Positions 9,189 through 18,546 are shown, numbered from the stretch's first letter. The stretch: 64,000 bases of DNA from DATBGO01 sp963785765 (GCA_963785765.1 CAWAWM010000008.1:1010105-1074104); one strand, 5' to 3'. Translations and numbers: made by a program. The notes: generated by a model not told the origin, from the sequence alone.

Positions 9189-9830
9189 ATGCTCACCGTG
9201 CTACGCCCCGCCCTCGCGCGGCTGCTGACGCCCATCGGCAATGCGCTTGCGCGGACGCCGATCACCCCGAACGCGCTCACCATCACCGGCACCATCGGGA
9301 TGAGCGCGGGAGCACTCACGCTGTTCCCCACCGGTCACCTGTTCGCGGGCACGATGGTCTGCACCGGGTTCGTCGTTACCGACATGCTCGACGGGACGCT
9401 GGCCAGGATCAAGGGCACCACCGGCGCGTTCGGCGCGTTCCTGGACTCCACGCTGGACCGGGTGGCGGACGCGGCGGTCTTCGCCGGGCTGGCCGGGTGG
9501 TTCGTGCTCGGCGGCCACAGCAGGCTGATGGCCGGGGTGGCGCTGTACTGCCTGGTAGCCGGGATACTGGTGTCGTACGCGAAAGCTCGGGCTGAAGGCC
9601 TGGGGCTGCGCTGCGACGTCGGGATCGCCGAACGGACCGAGCGGCTGCTGATCGGCCTGGTGGCCGCGGGCCTGTCCGGACTTGGCGTACCGTATGTGCT
9701 TCCGGCGGGGCTCTGGCTGCTCGCGGCGGCCAGCACCGTCACCTTCGGCCAGCGGGTTCTTGCCGCGCGCCGCTCCGCCGCTCTCGCCTCCGCGAGTGAT
9801 GCAGGAACCGCTCCAGGAGGTGAGCCCTGA
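9189..9830 (+). CDS. pgsA: Phosphatidylinositol phosphate synthase (CDP-alcohol phosphatidyltransferase)
   Basis: 213 aa integral membrane enzyme. The signature D-G-x2-A-R-x8-G-x3-D-x3-D is visible as MLDGTLARIKGTTGAFGAFLDSTLDRVAD, which I give as positions 9390-9472. In actinobacteria the enzyme in this position joins CDP-diacylglycerol to inositol-phosphate, giving the anchor lipid of the phosphatidylinositol mannosides. It overlaps patA by one base (TGATG) and is followed by patA and pimA, so the three form one operon. About six hydrophobic segments fit the family. Assignment to inositol rather than glycerol phosphate rests on this context. Confidence 0.9.
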   Translation: MLTVLRPALARLLTPIGNALARTPITPNALTITGTIGMSAGALTLFPTGHLFAGTMVCTGFVVTDMLDGTLARIKGTTGAFGAFLDSTLDRVADAAVFAGLAGWFVLGGHSRLMAGVALYCLVAGILVSYAKARAEGLGLRCDVGIAERTERLLIGLVAAGLSGLGVPYVLPAGLWLLAAASTVTFGQRVLAARRSAALASASDAGTAPGGEP

Positions 9831-10792
9831 TGCCGGGACTGAGGGACCGGATCACCAACGCCGCCTACGGGCTCGGCTGGTCGGTGGTCTGCCGGGTGCC
9901 GGAGTCCTGGGCGCGGGGCGCGTTCAGGTTCGGCGCCGACATCGCCTGGCGCCGCCAGGGCCCCCGGGTCCAGCTGCTGGAGGCGAACCTGCGGCGGGTG
10001 CTCGGCCCGGGCGCCACCCAGCAGCAACTGCGGGCACTGTCCAGGGAGTCGATGGAGTCTTATGCCCGCTACTGGCTGGAGGTGTTCCGGCTGCCCGTGA
10101 TGCCCGTCGAGCGGCTGGTGGGCGGGATGCGCGCGGAGGGCCCGTTCGACAAGGCGTTCGCCGACCTGGCGAACGGGCGCGGCGTGGTCTTCGCGCTGCC
10201 GCACATGGGGAACTGGGACCAGGCCGGGGCCTGGATCGTCGCCGAGGGAGCCGGGTCTATCACCGCCGTCATGGAAAGGCTCGAGCCCGCGTCGGTGTAT
10301 GACCGGTTCGTCGCGTTCCGCGAGGGGCTCGGCATGGAGGTGCTGCCGGCCAGCGGGGGAGCCAGGCCGTTCGGGACGCTGGCCCAGCGGCTGCGGGCCG
10401 GCCGGGTGGTGGTCCTGGTCTCGGACCGGGATGTCACCGGCAGCGGCATCGAGGTGGACTTCTTCGGCGAGCCGGCCAGAATGACGCCCGGCGCCGCCGC
10501 GCTGGCCATCCAGACGGGCGCCGCCCTGATGCCGGCCGTGCTGTGGTTCGACGGCGACGGCTGGGGCGTGCGCATCGGCGACGAGATTTCCGCGCCGCCT
10601 GACGGTGACAAGAAGCAGCAGGTGGCCGAAATGACCCAGCAGGTCGCGCGGTTCTTCGAGGCCGGGATCAGGGAGTACCCGCAGGACTGGCACATGCTGC
10701 AGCGGGTCTTCAGCGCAGATCTCGACCCGGCCAGGCTGGCCGCCGCGCAGGCGCGCGCGGCGGCCGAGAGTCCAGGGACCGGCGACGGATGA
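9830..10792 (+). CDS. patA: Phosphatidylinositol mannoside acyltransferase
   Basis: 320 aa, member of the lysophospholipid acyltransferase family (LpxL/HtrB-like). The catalytic HxxxxD box is HMGNWD (about residues 125-130, in LPHMGNWDQAGAW) and a second conserved block is RFFEAGIREYPQDWHMLQRV near the C terminus. It should transfer a fatty acyl chain to the mannose of PIM1/PIM2 at the inner face of the membrane. Overlaps pgsA by one base and pimA by four (ATGA), so it is translationally coupled with its pathway partners. Confidence 0.9.
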   Translation: MPGLRDRITNAAYGLGWSVVCRVPESWARGAFRFGADIAWRRQGPRVQLLEANLRRVLGPGATQQQLRALSRESMESYARYWLEVFRLPVMPVERLVGGMRAEGPFDKAFADLANGRGVVFALPHMGNWDQAGAWIVAEGAGSITAVMERLEPASVYDRFVAFREGLGMEVLPASGGARPFGTLAQRLRAGRVVVLVSDRDVTGSGIEVDFFGEPARMTPGAAALAIQTGAALMPAVLWFDGDGWGVRIGDEISAPPDGDKKQQVAEMTQQVARFFEAGIREYPQDWHMLQRVFSADLDPARLAAAQARAAAESPGTGDG

Positions 10793-11916
10793 GGATCGGC
10801 CTGGTCTGCCCGTACACCTGGGATGTGCCTGGCGGCGTCCAGGAGCACATCAGGGGCCTGGCCGAGGCCCTGATCGAGCTCGGTCACCAGGTGTCGGTCA
10901 TCTCGCCGGCCGACGACGACACGCCGCTGCCCGGCTACGTGGTCCCGGCGGGACGGGCGGTGCCGGTCCCCTACAACGGAGCGGTGGCCAGGCTGGCCTT
11001 CGGGTTTCTGTCGGCCAGCCGGGTCCGCCGGTGGGTCAGGGACGGCCAGTTCGACGTGTTGCACGTGCACGAGCCGACGGCGCCGAGCCTGTCGCTGCTG
11101 GCCTGCTGGGTAGCCGACGGTCCGATCGTGGCCACCTTCCACACCGCCAACCCGCGGTCCAGGATCCTGCACGCGGCGGGGCCGATGCTGCAGCCCGCGA
11201 TGGAGAAGATCAGCGGCCGGATCGCCGTCTCCGAGGCGGCCCGCACCACCCTGGTCGAGCACCTCGGCGGCGACGCGGTGCTGATCCCGAACGGGATCGC
11301 GGTCCGCAGGTTCGAGAAAGCCGATCCGCTCCCTGGCTGGCCGGGACCGGGCGGGGCGCTCGGCTTCGTGGGCCGGATCGACGAGCCGCGCAAGGGCCTC
11401 GGGGTGATGCTCCGCGCCTTCGAGATCCTCGGCGAGCAGCGCCCCGGAGTCCGGCTGCTCATCGCCGGCCCCGGCGATGCCGACGAAGCGCTCGACCGGC
11501 TGCCGGCCAGGCTGCTGCCACGAGTCGTCCTGCTCGGCCAGGTCAGCGAGGAAGACAAGATCCGCGTCTACCACTCGGTGGACGTATTCTGCGCGCCCAA
11601 CACCGGCGGCGAGAGTTTCGGCTACGTGCTGGCCGAGGCGATGGCGGCGAGCGCGCCGATCGTCGCCAGCGATCTGGATGCGTTCCGCCGGGTGCTGCGC
11701 GACGGCCAGGCCGGCGAGCTGTTCGAGACCGGCAGCCCGCAGGGGCTGGCGGCGGCGGCCGCCAGGCTGCTCGATCAGCCGGCCCGCCGGGCCAGCCTGT
11801 CGGCGGCCGCGGCGGCCGCGGTGCGCGCCTACGACTGGCCGGTGGTCGCTCGCGATGTACTGGCCGTCTACGAGGCCGTCGTGCCCGCGCTGGGGCACGT
11901 CGAGGTGGTCAGATGA
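10789..11916 (+). CDS. pimA: Phosphatidylinositol alpha-mannosyltransferase
   Basis: 375 aa GT4-family retaining glycosyltransferase. It transfers mannose from GDP-mannose to phosphatidylinositol, the first step of PIM synthesis, at the cytoplasmic side of the membrane. N-terminal CPYTWDVPGGVQEHIRGLAE is the acceptor-side loop typical of PimA; the donor site has FVGRIDEPRKG and the E-x7-E motif in GGESFGYVLAEAMA. Overlaps patA (ATGA) and the next gene (ATGA). Confidence 0.92.
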   Translation: MRIGLVCPYTWDVPGGVQEHIRGLAEALIELGHQVSVISPADDDTPLPGYVVPAGRAVPVPYNGAVARLAFGFLSASRVRRWVRDGQFDVLHVHEPTAPSLSLLACWVADGPIVATFHTANPRSRILHAAGPMLQPAMEKISGRIAVSEAARTTLVEHLGGDAVLIPNGIAVRRFEKADPLPGWPGPGGALGFVGRIDEPRKGLGVMLRAFEILGEQRPGVRLLIAGPGDADEALDRLPARLLPRVVLLGQVSEEDKIRVYHSVDVFCAPNTGGESFGYVLAEAMAASAPIVASDLDAFRRVLRDGQAGELFETGSPQGLAAAAARLLDQPARRASLSAAAAAAVRAYDWPVVARDVLAVYEAVVPALGHVEVVR

Positions 11917-12467
11917 CCACCGTCATCATCATCGTGGTCGCGGTCGTCGCGATGCTGGGCGTCTACGTGTCCTGGCGCGCGGGTCGGCTGGACCGGCTGC
12001 ACGCCCGGCTGGACACGGCCCGCGCCGCGCTCGATGCCGCGCTGGTGCGGCGGGCCTCGGTGGCCATGGAGTTCGCCTCCTCAGGCCTGCTCGACCCGGC
12101 CACCAGCCTGCTGCTGGCCGGGGCGGCTCACGACGCGAGGTCGGCCAGCCAGGCGCGCGAGCTGCCGGAAAGTGACCTGACCCGGGCGCTGCGCGCGGCG
12201 CTCGGCCAGCCGGGCTTCCTGGCCACGCTGACCGGCCGGGAGGACGCCGCCGAGCTGCTCACCGAGCTGGAGAGCGCTGCGCATCAGGTGTTCCTGGCCA
12301 GGAAGTTCTACAACGACGCGGTGGCCGCCACCAGGGCGGCCCGCCGCCGCTGGCTGGTCCGGCTGTTCCACCTGGCCGGGGGCGCCGAGCTGCCGGAGTT
12401 CTTCGAGATCGACGACTCGCTGGTCGCTCCCGGGCAGGCCGGCCGGGCGCCGACATGCCGCATCTGA
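11913..12467 (+). CDS. LemA-like membrane-anchored protein of unknown function
   Basis: 184 aa. One N-terminal membrane helix (TVIIIVVAVVAMLGVYVSW) is followed by an alpha-helical region (RLDRLHARLDTARAALDAAL...) and the ARKFYNDAV box typical of LemA-like proteins. Its start overlaps the pimA stop by four bases, so it belongs to the PIM operon. It is conserved at this place in related actinomycetes, but no activity is known. The C-terminal tail (VAPGQAGRAPTCRI) is not informative. Confidence 0.75.
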   Translation: MTTVIIIVVAVVAMLGVYVSWRAGRLDRLHARLDTARAALDAALVRRASVAMEFASSGLLDPATSLLLAGAAHDARSASQARELPESDLTRALRAALGQPGFLATLTGREDAAELLTELESAAHQVFLARKFYNDAVAATRAARRRWLVRLFHLAGGAELPEFFEIDDSLVAPGQAGRAPTCRI

Positions 12468-12564
12468 CCAGCTGAACCGGCCTGTCTGGGCGGATCTGCT
12501 CGGCAGCCGGTCCAGCACCTACCATGGATAGATCTCTGTGAGTCGCGATCTAGTGAGGTTCCTG

Positions 12565-13512
12565 ATGCCGTTTCCCAGTTCCGACGATTCGGCCGGTTCG
12601 GCCAGTTCTGCCCAGGCCGGCAGCGCGCAGGCGCAAACCGGGACACAGCGCGTTAAGCGCGGGATGGCCGACATGCTCAAGGGCGGCGTGATCATGGACG
12701 TCGTGACGCCGGAGCAGGCCAAGATCGCCGAGGACGCCGGGGCGGTCGCGGTGATGGCGCTGGAGCGGGTGCCGGCCGACATCCGCGCGCAGGGCGGCGT
12801 GGCCAGGATGAGCGACCCGGACATGATCGACGGCATCATCGCCGCGGTGTCCATCCCGGTGATGGCCAAGTGCCGGATCGGTCATTTCGCCGAGGCCCAG
12901 GTGCTGCAGGCGATCGGGGTCGACTACATCGATGAGTCCGAGGTGCTCACCCCCGCCGACGAGGCACATCACGTTGACAAGTGGGAGTTCACCGTGCCGT
13001 TCGTGTGCGGCGCGACCAACCTGGGCGAGGCGCTGCGCCGGATCGCCGAGGGCGCCGCGATGATCAGGTCGAAAGGCGAGGCGGGCACCGGCAACGTGGT
13101 CGAGGCGACCAGGCACATGCGCGGCATCCGGGCCGGGATCCGGCGGCTGGCCACCTTGCCTGCCGAGGAGCTCTACAGCGCGGCCAAGGATCTGCAGGCG
13201 CCGTATGACCTGGTGGCGGACGTGGCCCGGACGGGCAAGCTGCCGGTGGTGCTGTTCACCGCGGGCGGCATCGCGACGCCCGCTGACGCCGCGATGATGA
13301 TGCAACTGGGCGCCGACGGGGTCTTCGTCGGGTCGGGAATCTTCAAGGCGGGCAACCCCGCCGCGCGGGCGGCGGCGATCGTCAAGGCGGCCACGTTCCA
13401 CGACGACCCGGACGTGATCGCCAAGGTCTCCAGGGGCCTGGGCGAGGCGATGGTCGGCATCAACCTGGACACGCTGCCGCCTGAGCAGCACTACGCGGAC
13501 CGCGGCTGGTGA
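12565..13512 (+). CDS. pdxS: Pyridoxal 5'-phosphate synthase subunit PdxS
   Basis: 315 aa (beta/alpha)8 synthase subunit that condenses ribose 5-phosphate, glyceraldehyde 3-phosphate and ammonia from PdxT to pyridoxal phosphate. Recognisable by RVKRGMADMLKGGVIMDVV, ALERVPADIR, VDYIDESEVLTPADE, FVCGATNLGEALRRI and KGEAGTGNVVEA; the lysines that carry the substrate imines are in IMDVVTPEQAK and KGEAGTG surroundings. ATG 12565 has a GAGG site 7 bases upstream; GTG 12538 is possible but lacks one. The first 30 residues are a Ser/Ala/Gln-rich leader. Overlaps pdxT by four bases (GTGA). Confidence 0.97.
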   Translation: MPFPSSDDSAGSASSAQAGSAQAQTGTQRVKRGMADMLKGGVIMDVVTPEQAKIAEDAGAVAVMALERVPADIRAQGGVARMSDPDMIDGIIAAVSIPVMAKCRIGHFAEAQVLQAIGVDYIDESEVLTPADEAHHVDKWEFTVPFVCGATNLGEALRRIAEGAAMIRSKGEAGTGNVVEATRHMRGIRAGIRRLATLPAEELYSAAKDLQAPYDLVADVARTGKLPVVLFTAGGIATPADAAMMMQLGADGVFVGSGIFKAGNPAARAAAIVKAATFHDDPDVIAKVSRGLGEAMVGINLDTLPPEQHYADRGW

Positions 13513-14123
13513 CCGGGCTCGCTTCCGGGCAGGTCCCGGCCGTCGGCGTACTTGCCCTGCAGGGCGACGTCGCCGAGCACCTGCGCGCGCTGGCCGCGGT
13601 CGGCGCGCGGGGCGTGCCAGTGCGCAGGCCGGACGAGCTGGACATGGTGGACGGCCTGATCATCCCCGGCGGCGAGTCCACCACGATGTGGAAGCTGGCG
13701 GTCACCTTCGAGCTGGCCGAACCGCTGCGCAAGCGGATCAGCTCGGGCATGCCCGCCTTCGGGTCCTGCGCCGGCATGATCCTGCTGGCCACCAGGCTGA
13801 TGGCGACCGCCAGCGGCCAGGAAACGCTCGGCGCGATCGACATGACGGTGCGCAGGAACGCGTTCGGCAGGCAGGCGCAGTCCTTCGAGAGCGACATCAT
13901 CCTGCACGGCCTGCCCGGTCCTGGCTACCGCGCCGTCTTCATCAGGGCGCCGTGGGTCGAGCAGACCGGCGACGATGTCGAGGTTCTCGCCACCGAGCCG
14001 CGCACCGGTAGGATCGTCGCGGTCCGCCAGGGAACGGCGCTGGCGACGGCGTTTCATCCCGAGCTCACCCCGGACTGGCGGATCCACGAGCTCTTTGTCG
14101 ACATCGTGAGGGAACGGTCATGA
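13509..14123 (+). CDS. pdxT: Pyridoxal 5'-phosphate synthase glutaminase subunit PdxT
   Basis: 204 aa class I glutaminase that feeds ammonia to PdxS. Catalytic residues are visible: nucleophile Cys in FGSCAGMI, His and Glu in AFHPEL near the C terminus, and the PGGEST loop. Starts at GTG 13509 inside the pdxS stop and overlaps the following yebC by four bases, so pdxS-pdxT-yebC is one tightly coupled unit. Confidence 0.97.
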   Translation: MTGLASGQVPAVGVLALQGDVAEHLRALAAVGARGVPVRRPDELDMVDGLIIPGGESTTMWKLAVTFELAEPLRKRISSGMPAFGSCAGMILLATRLMATASGQETLGAIDMTVRRNAFGRQAQSFESDIILHGLPGPGYRAVFIRAPWVEQTGDDVEVLATEPRTGRIVAVRQGTALATAFHPELTPDWRIHELFVDIVRERS

Positions 14124-14872
14124 GCGGCCACTCGAAGTGGGCCACCACTAAGCACAAGAAGGCCGTCGTCGACGCCCGGCGGGGCAAGCTGTTCGCCAAG
14201 CTGATCAAGAACGTCGAGGTGGCGGCGCGGACCGGCGGCGCCGACCCGGCCGGCAACCCGACGCTCTACGACGCCGTTCAGAAGGCGAAAAAGAACTCGG
14301 TGCCGAACGACAACATCGACCGCGCGGTCCGCCGCGGCGCCGGCCTGAAGGCCGGCGGAGCCGCGTACGAGCAGATCGCCTACGAGGGTTACGCACCGGG
14401 CGGCGTGGCGGTGCTGGTGGAGTGCCTGACCGACAACAGGAACCGGGCGGCGTCGGACGTGCGGACCGCGTTCTCCAGGAACGGCGGGTCGATGGCCGAC
14501 CCGGGCTCGGTCTCGTACCTGTTTCACCGTAAGGGCGTGGTGATCGTGCCCAAGGCCGCCGGGGCCACCGAGGATGACGTGCTCGCGGCCGTGCTGGACT
14601 CCGGCGCCGAGGAGGTCAACGACCTGGGCGAGTCGCTCGAGGTGGTCAGCGAGGCGACCGACCTGCACGCGGTCAGGGACTCGCTGCAGCAGGCGGGCAT
14701 CGACTATGACTCGGCCGAGACGCCGTTCCTGCCCACCGTCGAGGTCGAGCTCGACGAGGAGCAGGCCAAGCGCGTCTTCCGGCTGATCGAGGCCATCGAG
14801 GACTCCGACGACGTGCAGGACGTCTACGCCAACTACTCGGTCTCCGACGAGATCATGGAGAAGATCGGGTGA
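14120..14872 (+). CDS. yebC: YebC/PmpR-family transcriptional regulator or translation factor
   Basis: 250 aa, full length for the family. Opens with the invariant MSGHSKWATTKHKKAVVDAR and has GYAPGGVAVLVECLTDNRNR and a DDVQDVYANY C terminus. Family members bind DNA as regulators, and some relieve ribosome stalling at proline stretches (YebC2). It lies upstream of ruvCAB, the common position in bacteria. Which activity applies here cannot be told. Confidence 0.93.
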   Translation: MSGHSKWATTKHKKAVVDARRGKLFAKLIKNVEVAARTGGADPAGNPTLYDAVQKAKKNSVPNDNIDRAVRRGAGLKAGGAAYEQIAYEGYAPGGVAVLVECLTDNRNRAASDVRTAFSRNGGSMADPGSVSYLFHRKGVVIVPKAAGATEDDVLAAVLDSGAEEVNDLGESLEVVSEATDLHAVRDSLQQAGIDYDSAETPFLPTVEVELDEEQAKRVFRLIEAIEDSDDVQDVYANYSVSDEIMEKIG

Positions 14873-14894
14873 CCCGCCCGGCGAAGCGGGCCCG

Positions 14895-16115
14895 GTGACC
14901 GGGCCAGGCCTGGTGATCAGGCCGCTGCGCCAGGATGACGATCTGGATGCCGAGGTCGAGCTGCGGCACCAGGCCTTCGGGCCGATGGACGACGCGGCGC
15001 GGGACCGGACGCGTACGGTGGCCGCCGAGAGCGTCGCGGCCGGCCGCCACCTCGGGGCCTTCGACGGTGCGCGGCTGATCGGCACGGCCAGGTACCTCGA
15101 TATGCGGCAGTGGTGGCACGGCCGGAGCATGCCGATGGCCGGGGTGGCCGGGGTCAAGGTGGCCCCGGAGGCCCGGGGCCGCGGCGTCGGGAAGGCGCTG
15201 ACGACCGCGCTGCTCGGGGCGATCGCGGACCGCGGCTACCCGGTCTCGGTGCTGTATCCGGCGACCACCCCGATCTACCGGTCGCTGGGCTGGGAGCTCG
15301 CTGGCGGCCTGCATCACGCCACGGTGCCGGCCAGGTCACTGGGCGCCCTGGTGCCGCCCGACGTCGGCGGCCCGCCGCCGCCCATGGCGCTGCGCCGGGC
15401 CGGCCAGGACGACGCGGCCGAGGTGATCGAGATCATCGGCGCGGCGCACGAGGCCGCCCGGCACTGCGGGCCGGCCACCAGGGCCATCGACGACGTCCGG
15501 CGCTGGCTGTCTGATCCGCACCTGTTCAGCTACCTGGGTGCCGACGGCTTCCTGGCCTACCGCTGGCGCGATGGCGGCCGTGAGCTGCTGGTCGAGTGCG
15601 CCGTCGCGGCCGCCGCGCCGACCACCAGCCAGATCTGGTCGATCGTCGGTTCGCACGCGTCCATCGCGCAGCGGGTGCAGGCCCAGCTGGCCCCCGATGA
15701 TCCGGTCGCCTGGCTGACCCGCGAGGCTGACGTTGGCCTGGCCGGGCGGACGCCCTGGATGCTGCGGATTCTGGATGCTCCGGCGGCCATCGCGGCCCGC
15801 GGCTTCCCCGGGGCGGTGGCCGTCAGCGCGGTGCTGCAGCTGGCGGATGCCCAGCTCCCGGCCAACTCGGGCCGGTGGACGCTGGAGGTAGCCGGCGGGA
15901 AGGGGACCCTCAGCCCATTCCGAGCCGATAGCCGCGCGCCAGTGCCGTCCGGCCCGCCGGTCTGGCTGGGCGCCCGCGGCTTCGCCGCGCTGTTCGCGGG
16001 GATCCCGCTGCCCACGCTGCGCCGCGCCGGGCTGGCGGCCGGCGGCGAACCAGCTACCGACGACGCTCTCGACTGCGCGTTCGCCGGGACCGCTTTCCTG
16101 CTCGACTACTTCTGA
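14895..16115 (+). CDS. Eis-family GNAT N-acetyltransferase
   Basis: 406 aa with the Eis architecture: N-terminal GNAT fold with the acetyl-CoA loop VKVAPEARGRGVGKAL (residues about 90-107), a second degenerate GNAT domain, and a C-terminal sterol-carrier-like domain ending in a terminal aromatic residue (LLDYF), whose carboxylate acts as general base in characterised Eis proteins. Known members acetylate aminoglycosides or protein lysines. GTG 14895 sits 22 bases after yebC. Its insertion between yebC and ruvC is a local feature. Substrate unknown. Confidence 0.85.
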   Translation: MTGPGLVIRPLRQDDDLDAEVELRHQAFGPMDDAARDRTRTVAAESVAAGRHLGAFDGARLIGTARYLDMRQWWHGRSMPMAGVAGVKVAPEARGRGVGKALTTALLGAIADRGYPVSVLYPATTPIYRSLGWELAGGLHHATVPARSLGALVPPDVGGPPPPMALRRAGQDDAAEVIEIIGAAHEAARHCGPATRAIDDVRRWLSDPHLFSYLGADGFLAYRWRDGGRELLVECAVAAAAPTTSQIWSIVGSHASIAQRVQAQLAPDDPVAWLTREADVGLAGRTPWMLRILDAPAAIAARGFPGAVAVSAVLQLADAQLPANSGRWTLEVAGGKGTLSPFRADSRAPVPSGPPVWLGARGFAALFAGIPLPTLRRAGLAAGGEPATDDALDCAFAGTAFLLDYF

Positions 16116-16239
16116 ACCGGCGCGGCCCGGCCGCGACACGCCGACGGTGTCCAGGCGCGGCAGGCGGTGAACCGGTAGTGTCCTAGCCGAACTGGAGTTC
16201 GCAACCTGAGTTCGCGACCGACCGGGATAGGTGAGCGGC

Positions 16240-16782
16240 ATGCGGGTGCTCGGCGTCGACCCCGGCCTGACCCGGTGCGGGATCGGGGTCATCGACGGCG
16301 AGCCAGGCCGCCCGCTGAGCCTGGTGGCGACGGACGTGATCAGGACCGATGCCGGCGCCGACATCGCGGCCAGGCTGCTCGCGCTCGAGCAGCAGATCGG
16401 GCACTGGCTGACGGTCTATCACCCGGACGCGGTAGCCGTCGAGCGGGTCTTCAGCCAGCACAACGTGCGGACCGCGATGGGCACGGCCCAGGCCGGCGCG
16501 ATTGCCATCGTGTGCGCGGCGCGGCACGGCCTGCCGGTCGCCCTGCACACACCCAGCGAGGTCAAGGCCGCCGTGACCGGCAACGGCCGGGCCGGCAAGG
16601 CACAGGTGACGGCCATGGTGGCGCGGCTGCTCGCGCTGGCCGATCCGCCGCGGCCCGCGGATTCGGCCGATGCGCTCGCCCTGGCCATCTGCCACCTGTG
16701 GCGCGGCGCGGCGCAGCGCCGGCTGACGGCGGCGCTGGCCACCGCGCGAGCCGCCCAGCAGGTCAAGTCGGGAGGAACCTGA
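16240..16782 (+). CDS. ruvC: Crossover junction endodeoxyribonuclease RuvC
   Basis: 180 aa Holliday-junction resolvase that cleaves junctions moved by RuvAB. RNase H-like acidic residues are visible in GVDPGLTRCG (Asp), AVERVF (Glu) and DSADALALAICH (Asp pair). ATG 16240 is preceded by AGGTGAG; GTG 16231 in the same frame is less likely. Overlaps ruvA by one base (TGATG). Confidence 0.95.
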   Translation: MRVLGVDPGLTRCGIGVIDGEPGRPLSLVATDVIRTDAGADIAARLLALEQQIGHWLTVYHPDAVAVERVFSQHNVRTAMGTAQAGAIAIVCAARHGLPVALHTPSEVKAAVTGNGRAGKAQVTAMVARLLALADPPRPADSADALALAICHLWRGAAQRRLTAALATARAAQQVKSGGT

Positions 16783-17422
16783 TGATTGCGCACCTGGACG
16801 GGGTGGTCTGCTCGGTGGCGCCTGATGGTGCGGTCATCGAGGTCGGCGGGGTCGGGCTGCTGGTCCAGTGCACGCCGGGCACCCTGGCCGGGCTGCGCGG
16901 TGGCCAGCGCGCCAAGGTCGCGACCTCGCTGGTGGTCAGGGAGGACGCGCTGACTCTCTACGGCTTCGCCGACGAGGACGAGCGGAACACCTTCGAGCTG
17001 CTCCAGACGGCCAGCGGAGTCGGGCCGCGGCTGGCCCTGGCCATGCTCGCCGTGTTCAGCCCGGACGGCCTGCGGCGCGCCATCGCGGCCGAGGATCTCG
17101 CCGCGCTGACCACCGTCCCTGGCATCGGCCGCAAGGGCGCCCAGCGCATCGTCCTGGAGCTGGCCGGCGGCTGGGCTCGCCGGCCGAGGTGGTGGCCGCG
17201 GGTAACGGCGCTGGCGGGCCGGTGCAGGCCAGGCTGGCGCCGTGGCGGGATCAGGTCCGGGCCGGCCTGGTCGGCCTGGGCTGGCAGCCGCGCGACGCCG
17301 ACCAGGCCATCGCGGCGGTCGAGCCCGAGCTGCTCCACGGCTCGTCAGCCGGTCAGGACGGCCAGGACATCGAGGTCGCGGTGGCGCTGCGCGCCGCGCT
17401 GCGGGTGCTGGGGCGCCCATGA
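16782..17422 (+). CDS. ruvA: Holliday junction branch-migration protein RuvA, with a frame break
   Basis: RuvA tetramers bind the Holliday junction and load RuvB. The N-terminal OB domain (IAHLDGVVCSVAPDGAVIEV) and both helix-hairpin-helix motifs (GVGPRLALAML, VPGIGRKGAQRIVLEL) read from ATG 16782. After LELAG (about 17168) the family continuation, LGSPAEVVAAGN and the RuvB-binding domain III (LVGLGWQPRDADQAI...ALRVLGRP), is in the -1 frame, open to the stop at 17420-17422. Restoring one C in GGCCGGC|GGCTGGG at 17163-17171 gives an intact 213-aa protein. If read literally the product lacks domain III and should not interact with RuvB. Sequencing error is likely. It overlaps both ruvC and ruvB. 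Confidence 0.9.
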
Positions 17423-18546
17423 CCGGCGGCGATCGCGCCCCGCGCGCTGATCAAGGGCCGGCCGCAGGCACCAGCCCCCGGGCTGACGAGCGCCTGGAGT
17501 CGGCCGACGAGCGCCTGGTGTCGCCGGTGGCCGAAGCCGATGACCGGCTGATCGAGGGGGCCCTGCGGCCGAAACGGCTCGGCGAGCTGGTCGGCCAGAG
17601 CCGGGTCAGGGAGCAGCTGTCGCTGGTTCTGGAGGGGGCGCTGGGCCGCGGCCAGCCCGCCGATCACGTGCTGCTGTCCGGGCCGCCCGGCCTTGGCAAG
17701 ACCACCATCGCCATGATCATCGCCGCCGAGCTCGGTGCGCCGCTGCGGGTCACCAGCGGACCGGCGATCGAGCGGGCCGGCGACCTGGCCGCCGTGCTGT
17801 CCACCCTGTCCGAGGGCGAGGTGGTGTTCATCGACGAGATCCACCGCGTCGCCAGGCCGGCCGAGGAGATGCTCTACCTGGCCATGGAGGATTTCCGGGT
17901 CGACGTGGTGATCGGCAAGGGGCCAGGGGCCACCGCGATCCCGCTGGACATCGCGCCGTTCACCCTGGTCGGGGCCACCACCAGGGCCGGGCTGCTGCCC
18001 GCTCCGCTGCGCGACAGATTCGGCTTCACCGCGCACCTGGACTTCTACGAGCCGGCCGAGCTCGAGGTCATCGTGCGCAGGTCGGCCGGCCTGCTGCGGG
18101 TGGCGCTGCGCGATGACGGTGCCGCGGAGATCGCCGGCCGGTCCCGGGGCACGCCGCGGATCGCCAACCGGCTGCTGCGCCGGGTCCGCGACTATGCGGA
18201 GGTCCGGGCCGACGGCGTGGTGACCAGGTCGGTGGCCCGCGCGGCGCTCGAGCTGTACGAGGTCGACGACAGCGGGCTTGACCGGCTGGACCGCGCGGTG
18301 CTGTCCGCGCTGGTGCGCCGGTTCGGCGGCGGCCCGGTGGGCCTGTCGACCCTGGCGGTGGCGGTGGGGGAGGAAGCGGAGACGGTCGAGGTCGTCGTCG
18401 AGCCGTTCCTGGTCCGGGCCGGACTCATCGCCAGGACACCGCGCGGCCGGGTGGCCACCCCGGCCGCCTGGCCACAGCTCGGCCTGGCCGTCCCCGAGCC
18501 GCCCGCGGCGCCGCCTCCATCGGCGGCTGACACGCTTTTCAGCTGA
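17419..18546 (+). CDS. ruvB: Holliday junction branch-migration ATPase RuvB
   Basis: 375 aa AAA+ hexameric motor that drives branch migration with RuvA. Walker A GPPGLGKTT, Walker B FIDEIH, sensor 1 VGATTRAGLL, arginine finger region PLRDRFG, and the C-terminal winged helix (RFGGGPVGLSTLAVAVGEE). ATG 17419 overlaps the ruvA stop by four bases. The N-terminal leader before the core (DERLESA, DERLVSP) contains a 21-bp direct duplication (17485-17526). Its integrity argues that the operon is functional despite the ruvA frame break. Confidence 0.96.
   Translation: MTGGDRAPRADQGPAAGTSPRADERLESADERLVSPVAEADDRLIEGALRPKRLGELVGQSRVREQLSLVLEGALGRGQPADHVLLSGPPGLGKTTIAMIIAAELGAPLRVTSGPAIERAGDLAAVLSTLSEGEVVFIDEIHRVARPAEEMLYLAMEDFRVDVVIGKGPGATAIPLDIAPFTLVGATTRAGLLPAPLRDRFGFTAHLDFYEPAELEVIVRRSAGLLRVALRDDGAAEIAGRSRGTPRIANRLLRRVRDYAEVRADGVVTRSVARAALELYEVDDSGLDRLDRAVLSALVRRFGGGPVGLSTLAVAVGEEAETVEVVVEPFLVRAGLIARTPRGRVATPAAWPQLGLAVPEPPAAPPPSAADTLFS

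Noticed and set aside
10069..11898. A 609-residue minus-strand open frame over patA and pimA
   Set aside because: Shadow of two clearly recognised genes with overlapping start and stop codons.
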